Source: Austropuccinia psidii
Taxonomy: Eukaryota; Basidiomycota; Pucciniomycetes; Pucciniales; Sphaerophragmiaceae
Direction of reading: 5' to 3'
Assembly (NCBI GenBank): GCA_023105745.1
Contig: JALGQZ010000011.1
Location: 48,638,698-48,702,697 of the forward strand
Length of the DNA: 64,000 bases
A program made the position numbers and the translations under genes. This document shows, one piece after another, positions 35,901-47,998 of the stretch. Position 1 is the stretch's first letter. Each line of letters begins with the position of its first letter. The notes under the pieces were generated by a model, which saw nothing but the letters and a program-made list of their open reading frames with translations, did no database searches and was not told where the DNA came from.

Positions 35901-38559
35901 TTCAAAAGAATTATGCATCCAGAATTGATAATGATAGAAATTGGCTGCTAGAGATATTTTTATGGTAGTTCTTGGCTTCTTTGGAGCATTGGATGTGACT
36001 TATTTTCACCTTCATTCAAATTTGACTAAATCCTTTGTCCAACTCACATTCACTGGCCAGGATGTAGTCAAATTGGACCCAAGTTCAATTGGGGATCATT
36101 TAACAATTTACTACTATTATATATTCCTGAATTGAAAAAAATAAGACTATTTTTCTTGTTGTTCATTAAAATCCCTGAAAAATAAGATTTATTGAAATAT
36201 TTTCAACAAAGATTGACTAGCAAATTGTCAATAATTTTTAAAATAGTAATATATTTGGCCTTTGAGATTTCTTCAATGCCATTTGATTTTTTTGGGATAC
36301 AAATGTAAAATTTTAAGTCACTTTCAACTTAAATATATTTTGATCCAAGGGGATTCATTACATTAAAATCCATGGTTTTTAATATGTGCACCAATTTATA
36401 AATAAAATTGCCTCCTCATTCTTCTACACACTTTTCAAAAATCTTTTAATCTATGTCGGCATTGTTCAAAATTTTTCATTTTCTTTTATTCTAATTTCCT
36501 GTGATAAAATTTCCCTTTTTAATATATGTGATTGCAATCATAATGGGATGTTTAATTTGTGGCACTTTTTTACCATTTTCCTTTATTTTTTGGAGCTATA
36601 ATTCTCAGGTCTCTCATTTTATTTCTTTTGTTTTGACTTGCTTTCTGTTTTCAATTCTTCATTTTATTATATTTTTTTTTAACTAATTTTCATATTTGTT
36701 GATTTTTGTTCATTTTTTCCGTTTTTATTTGTTTGCTTCTACAATTTCTATTTTTTTTGATTTTTTTTGTATTTTTTCTTTTTACAGCTTTACAATTCCA
36801 ATTTTATTATTTTTTTACTTTGGCTTTAATAATTCATTTAATTTTTTTTGATTTTTTTGAATTTTATTATCTTATGTTTTTTTAAAATGTCATTTTTTTA
36901 ATTTTTTTTTGAGTGTTGATTTTTCTGATTTTTTTTTAATTTTTTTTTCTTTTTTTGATGGCATTGATTTGGAGTGTTTGCACCCCACATAAAAAAATAA
37001 AATAAAATCAATACTCAAAAGAAATTGAAATTAAAAAAAATACAATAAGATAATAAAATTAAGAACAATTAAAAAAAATTGATAAAATGAAAAAAGATAA
37101 TATTAATCAAAATTAAAGTTAAAAAAATGCAAAATTTGAAAAAAGAATTAAGAAAAAAGCATACAAAAAAAACTAAATTAACACTAGAAGAATTTAAAAA
37201 CAAGAGAAAATAAACAAAAATTTACAAAAAAAATACATAAATGAAATTAAATTAAGAATAAAAATTAAAATATATTCTTGGATTAAAATATTAAACAAAA
37301 TTCATATAATACACAAAACATAAACAATCAAGTGAAAAAAAAAGCATCGGAAAAAATTCAACACAATTATTGAAAATAAAAAAAATTGAAATCAAACATT
37401 TATTTTTTAAATATTGGAATTTGAAACAATATTATTTTACATTTTGATCAAAATTCCTCTTCATAATGATTGGCACTTTTTTACAGCAAAATTTCAATTA
37501 ATAAGATTTAGCCTACTCAGAAAAATCAATAAGCAGAATTTGAAACTTATGCAAATAATAAACTGATATGAAAGCTGAAGAAGTTTGAACTAGAAATGGG
37601 TACTGCAAAAATTCAACACTCTGATTCTGTGCGAAATTGCATATAGGAAATCAGTGAGAAAATTTATTTATTCAAAAAAATTATGAGGTGTCAAAAATGA
37701 AATTTCAAAATTGAAATATAATAAAGTAAATTTTGGTAAGTAATTTTGTTCTTTATTTCAACAATGATTAAACTCAATGTACAAGGGTATGGAAGCTTAA
37801 AAACGCCTTTTATAATGAAAATGTTTCAAAAAATTGAAAAACATTTACAAAGGAGGAAGAATAGACTCAGATTAATAGTTTCAATAATAGAGATAAAAGT
37901 ACAAATATTCAAGATAAAGAATACTACTTGCAATTATGAAAAACTCATGGCTAGAAATTAAGCTCAAAATACTTGAAAAAAACATTTTTGAAACAAAAAT
38001 ATGGCTTTTTAAAGAGTAATAAGAAAATATTTTATTTATCTATGAAGAGAATAATTCATTCATACTTTATACCTTTTTCAAATGTATTTAAAGTATTTAA
38101 GAGGACAAAAAAATGATATAGTTGAATTATTTGGCTGAAAAATGTGTAACTTCTAATAAGAACCCTTTTATATATGTACGTTTTGCAATAAAAAAAGTTG
38201 AAAATATTTCTTTTGTAATAGTAGGCACATTTGAAGTGCATTGATTCATGAAATTGGAAAGAAAAATGGATTTCATATAGATATTCTACAAAACTCTTAA
38301 TGAGAGAAGTTTATTTCCTTATTGGGAATGATTTTCATTCAAGACCCTCTTGAATTAATGTATAGTGGATATGTTATGTACAAGGCAACAAACAATTATC
38401 ATTGAAAGTCCAAATTCTTCAATTTCAATTGAGTAAAGTTCTGAATGTCCAAATTTGTGGCTGAAAGTATATACAAAAATGTTTCAATGTCAGAACCAAG
38501 GTTGGGACCTGGGTTGGACCTGCTACCCCCGTGGGTGGGGATAGCTTTTTTTCATGGCG
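32991..38559. mobile_element. Putative 5.6-kb TIR element without a transposase
   Basis: Left end CACCATAAAAAAA then CTATCCCCACC and a GGGGTAGCAGGTCCAACC block. The right end is its inverted copy (38559 back to about 38495: CGCCATGAAAAAAAGC then CTATCCCCACC and the same GTAGCAGGTCCAACC block). The arms are about 60-65 bp and largely identical. Both are GC islands in AT-rich DNA. AGT flanks each end (32988-32990 and 38560-38562), which could be a 3-bp target duplication, but that is weak. The interior has only small frames (largest 115 codons at 33808-34155, unrecognised). It could be a non-autonomous CACTA-, Harbinger- or hAT-like DNA transposon, or two separate small repeats in opposite orientation. 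Confidence 0.5.
36620..37370. repeat. Large imperfect inverted repeat, T-rich arm then A-rich arm
   Basis: The plus strand is strongly T-rich up to about 36965 and then strongly A-rich. Matching blocks in mirrored order include AATTTTATTATCTTAT (left, near 36863) against ATAAGATAATAAAATT (right, near 37046), and GAGTGTTGATTTT (36911) against AAAATCAATACTC (37005). The arms are imperfect, about 350-380 bp, around a short centre near 36975. Potential fold-back structure. Confidence 0.65.
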
Positions 38560-39717
38560 AGTTGAATGGGAGCTGATAAAGATTTTTCTGTCCAAATTTT
38601 CCAAACATATGAATGAAATTTTTTTTTAATACACTGAATTAATTTTTTGCTCAAATCAAGAAAAACTTTCTTAGTGTAAATTAAAAAATCAATGAATTTC
38701 GGAAATAATGAGATTTTTATTTTCCCCTTTTTAATTTGAATATTCACTTTGTTTAAACAGTGTTATTAGATGATTAGTATTTTGAAGTATTTCTGAGTCA
38801 ATACCATTAGTAGCATGTCAATAATACAGAAGAGGGGTTGACAACTTTTCCCTCATTTAATCAAATTAAAGAAAAGATCAGCAGTTCTAATTTCAATGAT
38901 TCAGAGTATATTTCAGTAATGCTGAGAAAATGTTTTATTTACAACTACAATAGATTTTATCTTCATTTTTGAAAGAAAAATAAAAACCAAAAAACTAAAA
39001 TAAAATTCATTCAGAAATATCAAACAAAAGCATAAAATCATTTAAAAATGAATTATACAAAAATCTACAAGAGAAGAGTTTTATTTTTTGCTTATTGTAT
39101 TTTTTCATGATTATAATTGTTCTTATTTAAGGTTTTTTGAAAGGAAAAAAGTAGAACAAGATATCAGCCTGTAGTTTTTATTCTTTTTGTGATGCTCATC
39201 AACTCTATTATTGATTGTTTTTCTTATTCTTGTGTTTTTTATATGTGTAATTTTATTCTTCCTTGAAATTCTTATTTATCTTTTGATTTAGTTTTACTAA
39301 ACATAACAGTAGCAGGCCCTGCTACTGTAAAATAGCTGATTATTGTCCAATTTCTTATGGTTGAGCTTGAATTCCCCTCTTTAAGATTTCAAAACTATAA
39401 AATAACGTTTCAATAAATAATACACATGAATTAAGTAAATAGGACCAGGTTAATGATCATATTTTGAGTTTTTTTTGAGTTAATATACTGGTAATTTTAA
39501 TTAAATTTTTATTTTGAAACAAATTCAAATTCTATAAGAATTCACAGTTTTACAGTCAAAGCATACCCATTTTACCTTTATCATTTTCAAATTCATTACA
39601 AATCTCTCATTTATTAATTAAGAATAAACAATTATCACTATGGAAAGCCCCACTATCTTTTTGGAAATCACCACAATAATAGTGGCCACAGTTTTTCATT
39701 TAAGCTGATATAACAAA
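38560..39717. other. AT-rich DNA without recognised features
   Basis: No open frame of note. A short inverted motif AGCAGG...CCTGCT near 39308-39323 was seen; nothing else supports a feature. Confidence 0.5.
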
Positions 39718-40296
39718 ATGAGAAATCAACAGCAACATCCCCTACATCAACATACCCAATTCAATCCATGGAGAAATGAGGTGCTGCTTTATGAATCATT
39801 TTTCATTGGTATCTTCCATATAGGACACCCCACAATATTTTCATTAACTCAATGCTTAAAGGCTCATGCTAGAAGCCAAAATAATCAGGATGTTTGTGTC
39901 TTAACAATTGAGGAAAGGTTTGGAATTATGCTGTATTGTGTTGGTCATGGAAGCTTGTATGAAAAAGTGGGTCATCTGGAATATTGGTAAGTCTACTGCT
40001 TACCATTTGTCACAAATGATTGTAAAAGCAATTTTGGAGGCTTTGCATTGTTAGAGAATAGTGTAAGCTTTACTATCTCTTCATAATGGGCTGTTATTTA
40101 CTTCAGAACTCTTCATTTATAGATTTCCATATGTGGAGGATGAAGTTGAGTGGGAGAGAATCAAAGATTCATTCAAAAGAAGACATGTACTCACAAATAT
40201 TAATGGAAAAATGATGGAACTATATTCCAATCATCCCACCCCAAAAATATTAATGGAGCTCATATGTCAAATGTGAATGATGGAATCCCAATGCAT
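39718..40296 (+). pseudogene. PIF/Harbinger-type transposase N-terminal fragment
   Basis: The first 90 codons include LTIEERFGIMLYCVGHGSLY and a V...EY block, resembling the conserved segment before the catalytic domain in HARBI1-like nucleases. After a frame change at about 39988 it reads GKSTAYHLSQMIVKAILEAL, the helix-turn-helix-like continuation. After a gap, RFPYVEDEVEWERIKDSFKRRH and, in a shifted frame at about 40213-40230, DGTIFQ fit the region around the first catalytic Asp (DGT motif). There are several stops and frameshifts. It is interrupted at 40297 by a solo LTR; the remainder beyond 41804 was not recognised. Confidence 0.5.
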
Positions 40297-41803
40297 TGTC
40301 ACAGGGGCTTTTGGGAATAAAAATGGTGGCCTGGCACTCAGGAATCAGGGACTCACTCGGAGGGCTCCAAAGATAAAGAGAATAAAAGAAGAATATATTT
40401 CTTTAAGACAAAATAAGAGCAGTAAAAGATATGCAAAAGATAAGAATGGAGCCAAAGGCCAAGGATAATAAGAAAATCCAAAGGCCAAAGAGCCAACCAA
40501 ATGAATCCTCAATTCACTGTTTCAACCTTCCAGAAAGCACAATGGAATTAGTGAGGGATATGACCACAAATATTCACTGAAAGGCAAAGCAAGAAGTGAA
40601 AATGACTGAATTAAGATTATCAGTATTCAATTTAATAATTAAAAGAAAATAAGAATAGAAATAAATCCCATATATTAATTGACTGGGGAAAACATCCCTT
40701 AGGAAGAAAAGGTGGCCAGTATATGTGAAAAGCTGAAGATTGATCCCAGAGGGTTGATTATCCAGCTGTATTGACTGTTTTGGGTGAATACAGATCTTGC
40801 CATCTTGAGAAATGAACTGTGTGTCTTGAATTTCCACAGTAGAATATAAATCGGCCCAAATGGGCCAATGTCATACAGGCTGTCCAAATACTTCCTGTAC
40901 AGATCAAATGAGTTGTCCAGGGAGTGCTGGAGTACTTGATACATTGAAAACTGATTCAAATCATTGAAAACCTCTTCAAATTTCCTTTGAAGAATCTTGT
41001 GCCAGTATTCCATTTGAGGAATACTGTTGGCATAAAATAACAAACACCTGGACAGCCAGGGAGTTGGGGTCCTTGAATGGTCTTCTGGTAGCCACCATGG
41101 ATTGTAAGACTGAGGGGCTGGAGCCTTCTTTTAAAATGGGTGATTGGCTTGGGGACTTAATTTGAAATGGCACAATTGAGTCCTGAAAGATTCATCATCA
41201 AATTGCTGAGGGAAAATGGTGCATAATGGTATATAATACCATATATGCACCACGCCCGTTTCCCGCAGACTTGGGCCAAGAGTTTCCCTTATCTTGAGGG
41301 GAAACCCTTTATGAAAGATGGCTGGTGGCCTCTGGGGATTGCCGGAGGCCATGGCTTGAGTCTTTGAGGGCTATGGTCATTCTGGGTGCCTTGGGTACTT
41401 GTGCCAATATGGGTTTTTTTGCCAAAATAGGCTCAGGTGGGCCTACTTTTAGTTTGGGGACTGCCTCCTTGGACCCTTTTGGCCTCATTGGAATTAGGCA
41501 AAAAGGGGCCTAAAGTGTCTCATGGACCATGGGCCATAGAAGACATAGGGGGCCTAAATGGCCCAAATATGCCATTTAGGCCATAAACCCCCTAATCAAA
41601 GGGGGTGGGCCAGAGGCCCCCAGGCCCAAATGTAGAGGTATTTGCCTGGGGGTTGGTGAGGTTGGGAATTGTCCAAAAGGGCCAATGAGGCAGGATATGG
41701 CCTGAGGGCCATGAATGACCATGCACAGTGGATATGGCCAAAGGGCCATTCCATGCCATGAGTGGTCAATTGTCCTGGGGTTGATAATATGGCCAATTGG
41801 TCA
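40297..41803. mobile_element. Solo LTR, 1507 bp, related to family D, reverse orientation to 9955
   Basis: Plus strand begins TGTCACAGGGGC and ends CCAATTGGTCA, giving TG...CA ends. A perfect 5-bp target duplication TGCAT is at 40292-40296 and 41804-41808. The first about 250 bp match the reverse complement of the end of LTR D (9955-10715), including GGCCTGGCACTCAG and AGAGCCAACCA. The right half (41060-41803) is GC-rich with many GGCC motifs, unlike anything else in the window. Short frames inside are not credible genes. Confidence 0.85.
41551..41582. repeat. Perfect 12-bp-arm hairpin in the GC-rich LTR half
   Basis: GGCCTAAATGGC (41551-41562), 8-nt loop, GCCATTTAGGCC (41571-41582). Nearby G-runs and C-runs could extend the stem. 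Confidence 0.8.
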
Positions 41804-41808
41804 TGCAT

Positions 41809-43829
41809 TGGTGGAGGCTTGACTTTGCGTAAACACCAATTGGGAGGGGATTTTTCCCGTGGTTGTGAGATACATTATGGATGGTAATGGAAATTCTTAT
41901 AATTTAAGTGTTGCAAAATTCACATATGATGGGCTGATTAACTTGAAACTTAATTTAAATAGCTCTCTGGAGGTCTTCCAGGCTCAGTAAATGATAGTTG
42001 CATGTTTTGGAAATCTCAAATTGGGAAATATTTCCTCAGGATTGTTTCTTTATAGGAAATTTGGGTTATTTGTCTAAATTATCTATACTTACACCTTTGA
42101 GAAATCAGAATTATTCTTAAAGCCCCAATTTTAATAATATAAATCCTTAGACTAGGTGAGTGAATGATATACTGATATGGTATCAACTGTAAATGATTTC
42201 TTATTGGTATTTTCATTTCAGGATGGTAATGGAACAAGAATTTGGATTCTTGAAACCTTTTTTTTGTTGTCTGCTTGTACCACAGGCTATCCTCCCTGTA
42301 TAAACAGCCAAGGTCATCATTTGATGCATAATATTACACAAACTACTTAATGGACAAGTGATTGGGATGTTTTTTTAACAATTTCTTCTCTTTTCCCCTT
42401 TAAAAACAAATTGGGAAACAGATTTTTTTAAATTTGTTGATGACATGAAAATATTTTTGTATTATTATTCAATAAGTAGTACAAAAAGAGAAATTAGATT
42501 TGAAAGTGTAAAATAGTATGAATGTGTTGATTAAATCTCTTGTGTTTTATTGAATCAGTTGAATTATTGGAATAATTGATGAGTAAGAATTTAAGAAAAA
42601 ATCTTTTATATGTAACATTATTCATGATTATGTTTGAGCTTTTTGAGAAAAATAAGTTAAGAAATCACAGAGATGGTCATGCAGGAAAAGATCTATATGA
42701 CAGATAAAGAATAATGGTATTTTTCTAACAGTATGGATTATTTAATAATGGATATTGGCCCAGGTAACTCCTTAATAATGGATTAAATCACAGTATAACA
42801 TTACAACATGTTTTCAATCTATTGTTTCAGAACAACAAGCTCAGCAAGATATTTATTTTTGTAAATTTTCAATCAGTTTTTTCTTTGGGGCCAATTATAG
42901 CTCCAGAAACTCCTGCTCATGAGCTTGATTTTTAATCTTTGTTTTTGAATAAGCATGTTACTTGTGTGATTTCTCGATCCCTCTTAAAGGATGTGTATCA
43001 TTTTAGCTGTTATCCATATCGATATGGTTATAATGAAATAATGAGGATTTTGTGTATTTGAGAAATTAGAATAATTGAATATCTCCTTTTTATCACTTGA
43101 ATAGTAATCAAAAAAGGAGATATCAGGTGCAATAATGATTTGATATCAATTGATACATCTTTATTAAAAGAGATAAAAAGAGATATTTGGCAATTTTTTT
43201 AAATAAAAGTCTCCTTTTAGATAGAATATACCAGACTTCTCCCAAAAACAACCTAATAATTAACTCAAACAAAGTAACCTTAAAGGCTGTATAAAAAAGT
43301 GAATCATCCTTTGGCACATGAAAATTATAAGAACACGAATTTACTAATATGAAATTCTGTTTGAACATTCTCCAAGAAACTTCTTACAATGAATTTGACC
43401 CCTGCATCCATATTGAAGATTATTTCTCTTCATTTCTAGCCATATGTGTATCATTTTGGATAAATGCTGGTTATTTACATATTTCCTTGTATCACATTGT
43501 TTTACAAAAATTCTAATAACTTCATATCAAACCAAAAAAGAAAATGATATGCTGACAACCTTTTTATTGAAAGGATAATCAATATAAATCAAGATACTAT
43601 TGATCTGGGTTTAGAGAATTGGTCTATTATTTTGTGCAAATGAGTAATATATGTCTTCAGCTCAATCAATTTCCCCTTGAAACCTTCCTCCATATACATA
43701 TTTCAATGGATTAATTCTGTTAATATCATTAAAAATCAAATTTTAATTTGTAAGCTTAAACATTTATGAGGCAATAGAATGAATTTCCAACATAACATCC
43801 AAGCCATAAATCTTCCCCATCATTTCCAT
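41809..43829. other. AT-rich DNA, no recognised feature
   Basis: The first about 70 bp may still belong to the Harbinger remnant. The rest has only small chance frames. Confidence 0.5.
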
Positions 43830-44293
43830 TCCTTTTCGTCTTGCCTTTTCTTTGGAGAAAAATTTGTCTTATTACACTCTTTGTTCTTCTGATTTGTACC
43901 TCAGCTCTTTTTCACAATCTTGATAGATTCTGTCACACTCCTCTGATTGCTCCTTTCCATGCTGGATTAGCATAATTGAGAGGCCGGGCATATTTTGAAT
44001 GATCTGATTAAGGTTATTTTCAAAATTTCCATCCCTTTCAGTTGATGAAAAGCTAACTTTTTGAGATTAACTCATTGAATCACACCTACCAAAATAAAAT
44101 CAGTTGAGGCATCTTGGAGTATTTTCTCTAATTCTGGGTGTATTATGTTTGACATTGGGAATATCTGGTCCATTTTTGTCCATTGTGCCTTTTTGTGACT
44201 TGGAATGTTCAATCGGTAGAGCATCTTAAGCGTCACTTGTTTTGTGACTTTAAACACATATTTTTCCTTTAGTGTCAATAAATGAGTCTTCAT
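43830..44293 (-). pseudogene. Unidentified decayed protein-coding fragment
   Basis: The minus strand gives 73 codons from 44293 (IHPELEKILQDASTDFILVGV) up to a stop near 44072. After a frame change it continues as NNLNQIIQNMPGLSIMLIQ then HGKEQSEECDRIYQDCEKEL, a charged helical stretch, up to two adjacent stops near 43880, and then KARRKGMEMMGKI. The composition is protein-like and unlike the AT-rich surroundings. I do not recognise the family. It could be a decayed transposon or host gene. Confidence 0.35.
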
Positions 44294-44559
44294 TTTGACT
44301 TCCCAGTAATTGCAAGGTCCCTGATTCAGTTAAAATAAAACTCATTCCATTATTACTGGAATTAAACAAATCATAAAACCAAGAGGAAGATGAAACACAT
44401 TGGCTGAATATAATTGAATTAAATCAAGAAGCTTTACATAATGCCTCTTTCATATGATGTCTCTGTAGTTGAACAAATAAGCCCCATACTCCAATTGCAT
44501 CAAATCAATATCTTCTTATATAAAAATACAAAATCTTTAATATAATACCTGTCTATATA

Positions 44560-46738
44560 TGTGAGCCTGTGAGGTATATATGACATACCCATAACGCCAC
44601 AAATAGCTTTATATAAAGCTGATTTAGTCTTGAACAGACTTTTCAGTTGAAATTGAAGTAAAAAAATAACAAAAAATAAGTATAACTTTTTTTTGGATAA
44701 ACAAAGTTATAATTATTATGTTGTTTTTGGATTCTACACCAGAAATAACCTAGGGTACACCCATAGGGTGTTATACCCAAAAATGCTTATTTCTTAAGTT
44801 ATCAGAAGATTTAAGAATCTCACAGTACTAATGTAAATTTTTTAACATTTTTCTAAAAATTGTTAAATTTAAGCTTAAATAAGCTTTAACTTAAAGCTGC
44901 ATAAGGTTTATGCAAACTTACCAAAATTTTAGTTAAAATTGAGGTGTTGTGTATATTTACTGCATTGGCTAAGGATTTGCCATACAGGATGTAAATCCTG
45001 TGTGGGCTCAATTTAGAAGTTTTTAAGGCCATAGTATGTATTTAAGTAAATAAAAGGGAAAGTTCCACACAAAAAGGTGAGAAAAAGGAAAAAGACCAAA
45101 CAGAGCTGGGGTACCCAGCTTTTTTGATATGCATAGATTCAATTAAGGTTTTCCACCTGTATTGGAGGATTTTCAACCATACTTAAACTTGAAGATTAGA
45201 CTTTGATCCAACCTTAAGGTTTAAACTGTTTTTATCCCAATTTGGACAGGAATTTCAAGCTGCCAAAGGGTAAATTCCAATATGCAATCTTGAAATTGAA
45301 GTTTTGAGATATGTCAAAGCTTAATTAGGATTAAAAGACTTAAATGAACTCGACACATTAAAGTTACAAGTATCAAAACCTTATCAAAAGCTAAGGTTTT
45401 AGTGTGTATTGCTGTTTTATGTGGAAAAATATCAATAACTTCAAAAATTCATTAAAAATCCAAATCTCAATGGATTTGTCTTTAAATTGCACAAAGCTTA
45501 CAATTCAATCTTATCTGTGTATCTACTAAATTTTAAGTATCTTTTATAAACAGGTTTTATTGGTAATTATCCTGGAAAATTACTCTTTCAATTATACTCA
45601 AAGAAAATTAAGAATTCTTTAAAAATTAATCAAAAATTGAGTTTAAGAGATTTTTACTTGAAATTTATTTTTGAGTTGTTCATGTGATGAGCTCTGATAT
45701 AAATAAACTTATCTTATATTAAAGCCTAAAGTAATTAACATAAATGGGGACTAAAGCTACTTGGAGTTAAGAATAACACCAGTAAGCTTAAATTGGAATT
45801 AAAAGTGAGTTACCTTAAGTTAAGAACCTTATTTTTAAGCACGGGTTTTCAGTTTTTACCTCAGAACGCCCTCTATATCCATTATGAATCATGAGAGCTG
45901 CTCTGCAGACATAAAAAGAGTCTATTCATCACTGTTTTTGTCAATCAATTCAATTCAATCCAATTATATTAGACATTTAAAACAGCTAAAGCTTTATTAT
46001 ATATAAAATCTTATTATTAAAGTATTTCTTAAGTATTTTATTCTTTAAAAATCTTAAATCAAAGAATTGAAATCATAGAAATTAGATTATTGTTGTAAAC
46101 ACCAATAATATATTTTATTTCATAAGATTATTGTCTTAAAATATCTTATAAAAATCCACAAATTCCTCTCAAAAACTCTTTAATCATATTTTTTATCATA
46201 AAAAGTATGTTTATCTTTCAAAAATATTGATTTTTGACATGTTTTTAATTTATGATAATTATTTAATATAATAGCTGTTGTATTTGACTTGTTGTATCAA
46301 AGCCCCATAATAAGTAAGTTTTTCTCTAAAACTCTATATCTTTTTTATCTATTATTAGTTTTTTTATATAGAATTTTTCTATAAGAATTATATCTGCAAA
46401 GTGTGCTTTATAATTTATTTTTATAAATAATATTTATACTATTTATAAGTGTTTAAATTATTATATTTTCCATGTGTAATTGTCTCATTAAGAGCTTTAC
46501 ACCTCTTATTGCTATAACTGTTGGTGACTATAACAATAATAGCATAATTATAATTTATTATAATTATTAATATTTTTTTTATTATTATATTATATAATAA
46601 TAATTAAATTTATTTTTTTAATAATTATATTTAATTTGAGGTTATAATATTTTGTTATATTATATTTTTCTACTGAGGACAGTCATAGTACTCTTGATAT
46701 TGCTACTATTATTAAGAGTTTCATAGACAAACCTTACA
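44560..46738 (+). mobile_element. Solo LTR of family B (2179 bp)
   Basis: Starts TGTGAGCCTGTGAGG and ends CATAGACAAACCTTACA, the B-LTR ends in element orientation. Target duplication ATATA is at 44555-44559 and 46739-46743. Its length matches the 2177-bp B 5' LTR, with substantial sequence divergence, so it is older than the full element at 9168. No internal coding region remains, consistent with LTR-LTR recombination. Confidence 0.9.
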
Positions 46739-46743
46739 ATATA

Positions 46744-47460
46744 GGATAGAAAGACTTACTATTTAAGATGTCATTGATGCCTTATATTTCCAATCCATTG
46801 TTTCAAAAGGAAAGGTATTCAAAGTTTAATAATATCTCTCACAATTTTCTTGATTTTATGAATAACAGGAAAGATGTTCAAAGCCTGTTTCTGTACACAC
46901 TAAGCTCTCATAATCCAACCTTAGCCCCATAATCAGGCCCTAAAGCTGTTTTGTGCTCTCTTAACTCAAACAAATTGTCTTGTGTTTCTTTGACTTTCTT
47001 TTTGAGAAAGTCAAATCTCTGCCTTTTGCAAGAAATGTGCTTCAGCACTTACCCATATTTCCATTTTTTTTAACCACTGCCCATGTGCAAGCTGTTATCA
47101 ATGCAACTGATATTCTTTATGCATGTGAAATTTTCCTTTTTTTAAGTGAACTTTGACTGGGTGTTTCACCTAAATTGTGTTTCCTTTCATTATGATTGTT
47201 ATCTATTAATTATCTGTTATGATTAACCAATTGAGGTCTGTGAATTGGGAAATTTGGATTTTATTTATGTTCATTCATCTGAACAAGGCTCCTTTGTAGG
47301 CTGATAATTGAGAATCAGATGTGATGTTGGACATTTGGAAGAGTCTGAAGAATAGTTCAGTGTATTTAATTTTTTTTAAAAAAGGGTTTTTTCCAAAATG
47401 ATGTGGAATTTGAATTTGTTTTGAAAGAAATTGAACTAAAATTTAAATAAAATTAATAGT
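46744..47460. other. AT-rich spacer, no recognised feature
   Basis: No credible frame or repeat boundary. Ends at the MULE target duplication. Confidence 0.5.
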
Positions 47461-47468
47461 ATATTAAT

Positions 47469-47491
47469 GGGTGTTGGTAAAAACATGTAAG
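47469..47491 (+). repeat. Left terminal inverted repeat of the MULE
   Basis: GGGTGTTGGTAAA followed by AACATGTAAG. A second related unit (AAAAACACATAAG) lies at about 47500-47513. Confidence 0.85.
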
Positions 47492-47998
47492 AAAATTGTT
47501 AAAAACACATAAGGGGTGCCCTGGGCCCATTTTTAATTAAAAATGAGACACAATCATGCCTGTATTGGGCCAAAACATGCCCAAAAGAGCTTTTTTCCCC
47601 ACAAAACCTCTCTAACTCCCAATTGTTTCAGATTTTTTTGCTCAGGCCCCCCCCCAAAAAAAAGGCCAAACACCCAAATAATCCACATTATCCCCACCCC
47701 AAACCAATTTTTTTTGGGAAAACAGCATTACCAAAGCCATTTTGCAAAGCTTTTCACACTTTTCTTTTCCCCCAAAGACTGCATTTTCCACCACAACAAT
47801 CTGATTTCAAGCCCCTCAAATTGCCATTTTTTACCTTCCCTCATCCATTAATCCCACATTTAAACCACTTTTTTTCACTCTTAACCACTTCTGTTCATTT
47901 TTCACACCTTTTCACTTCTTTTTCACATTTCGAAAGGTTCTTACCCCATTCCCCAAATTCCCCTTTTTTTCACTTTTATACATATTTTTCCTTCAAAA

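Noticed and set aside
38990..39330. Small AGCAGG/CCTGCT inverted motif as a terminator
   Set aside because: Very short and isolated; eukaryotic context gives no reason to call it.
26763..39717. Mitochondrial-type DNA suggested by high A+T
   Set aside because: No rRNA, tRNA or respiratory gene signature; contains inverted-repeat and transposon features instead.
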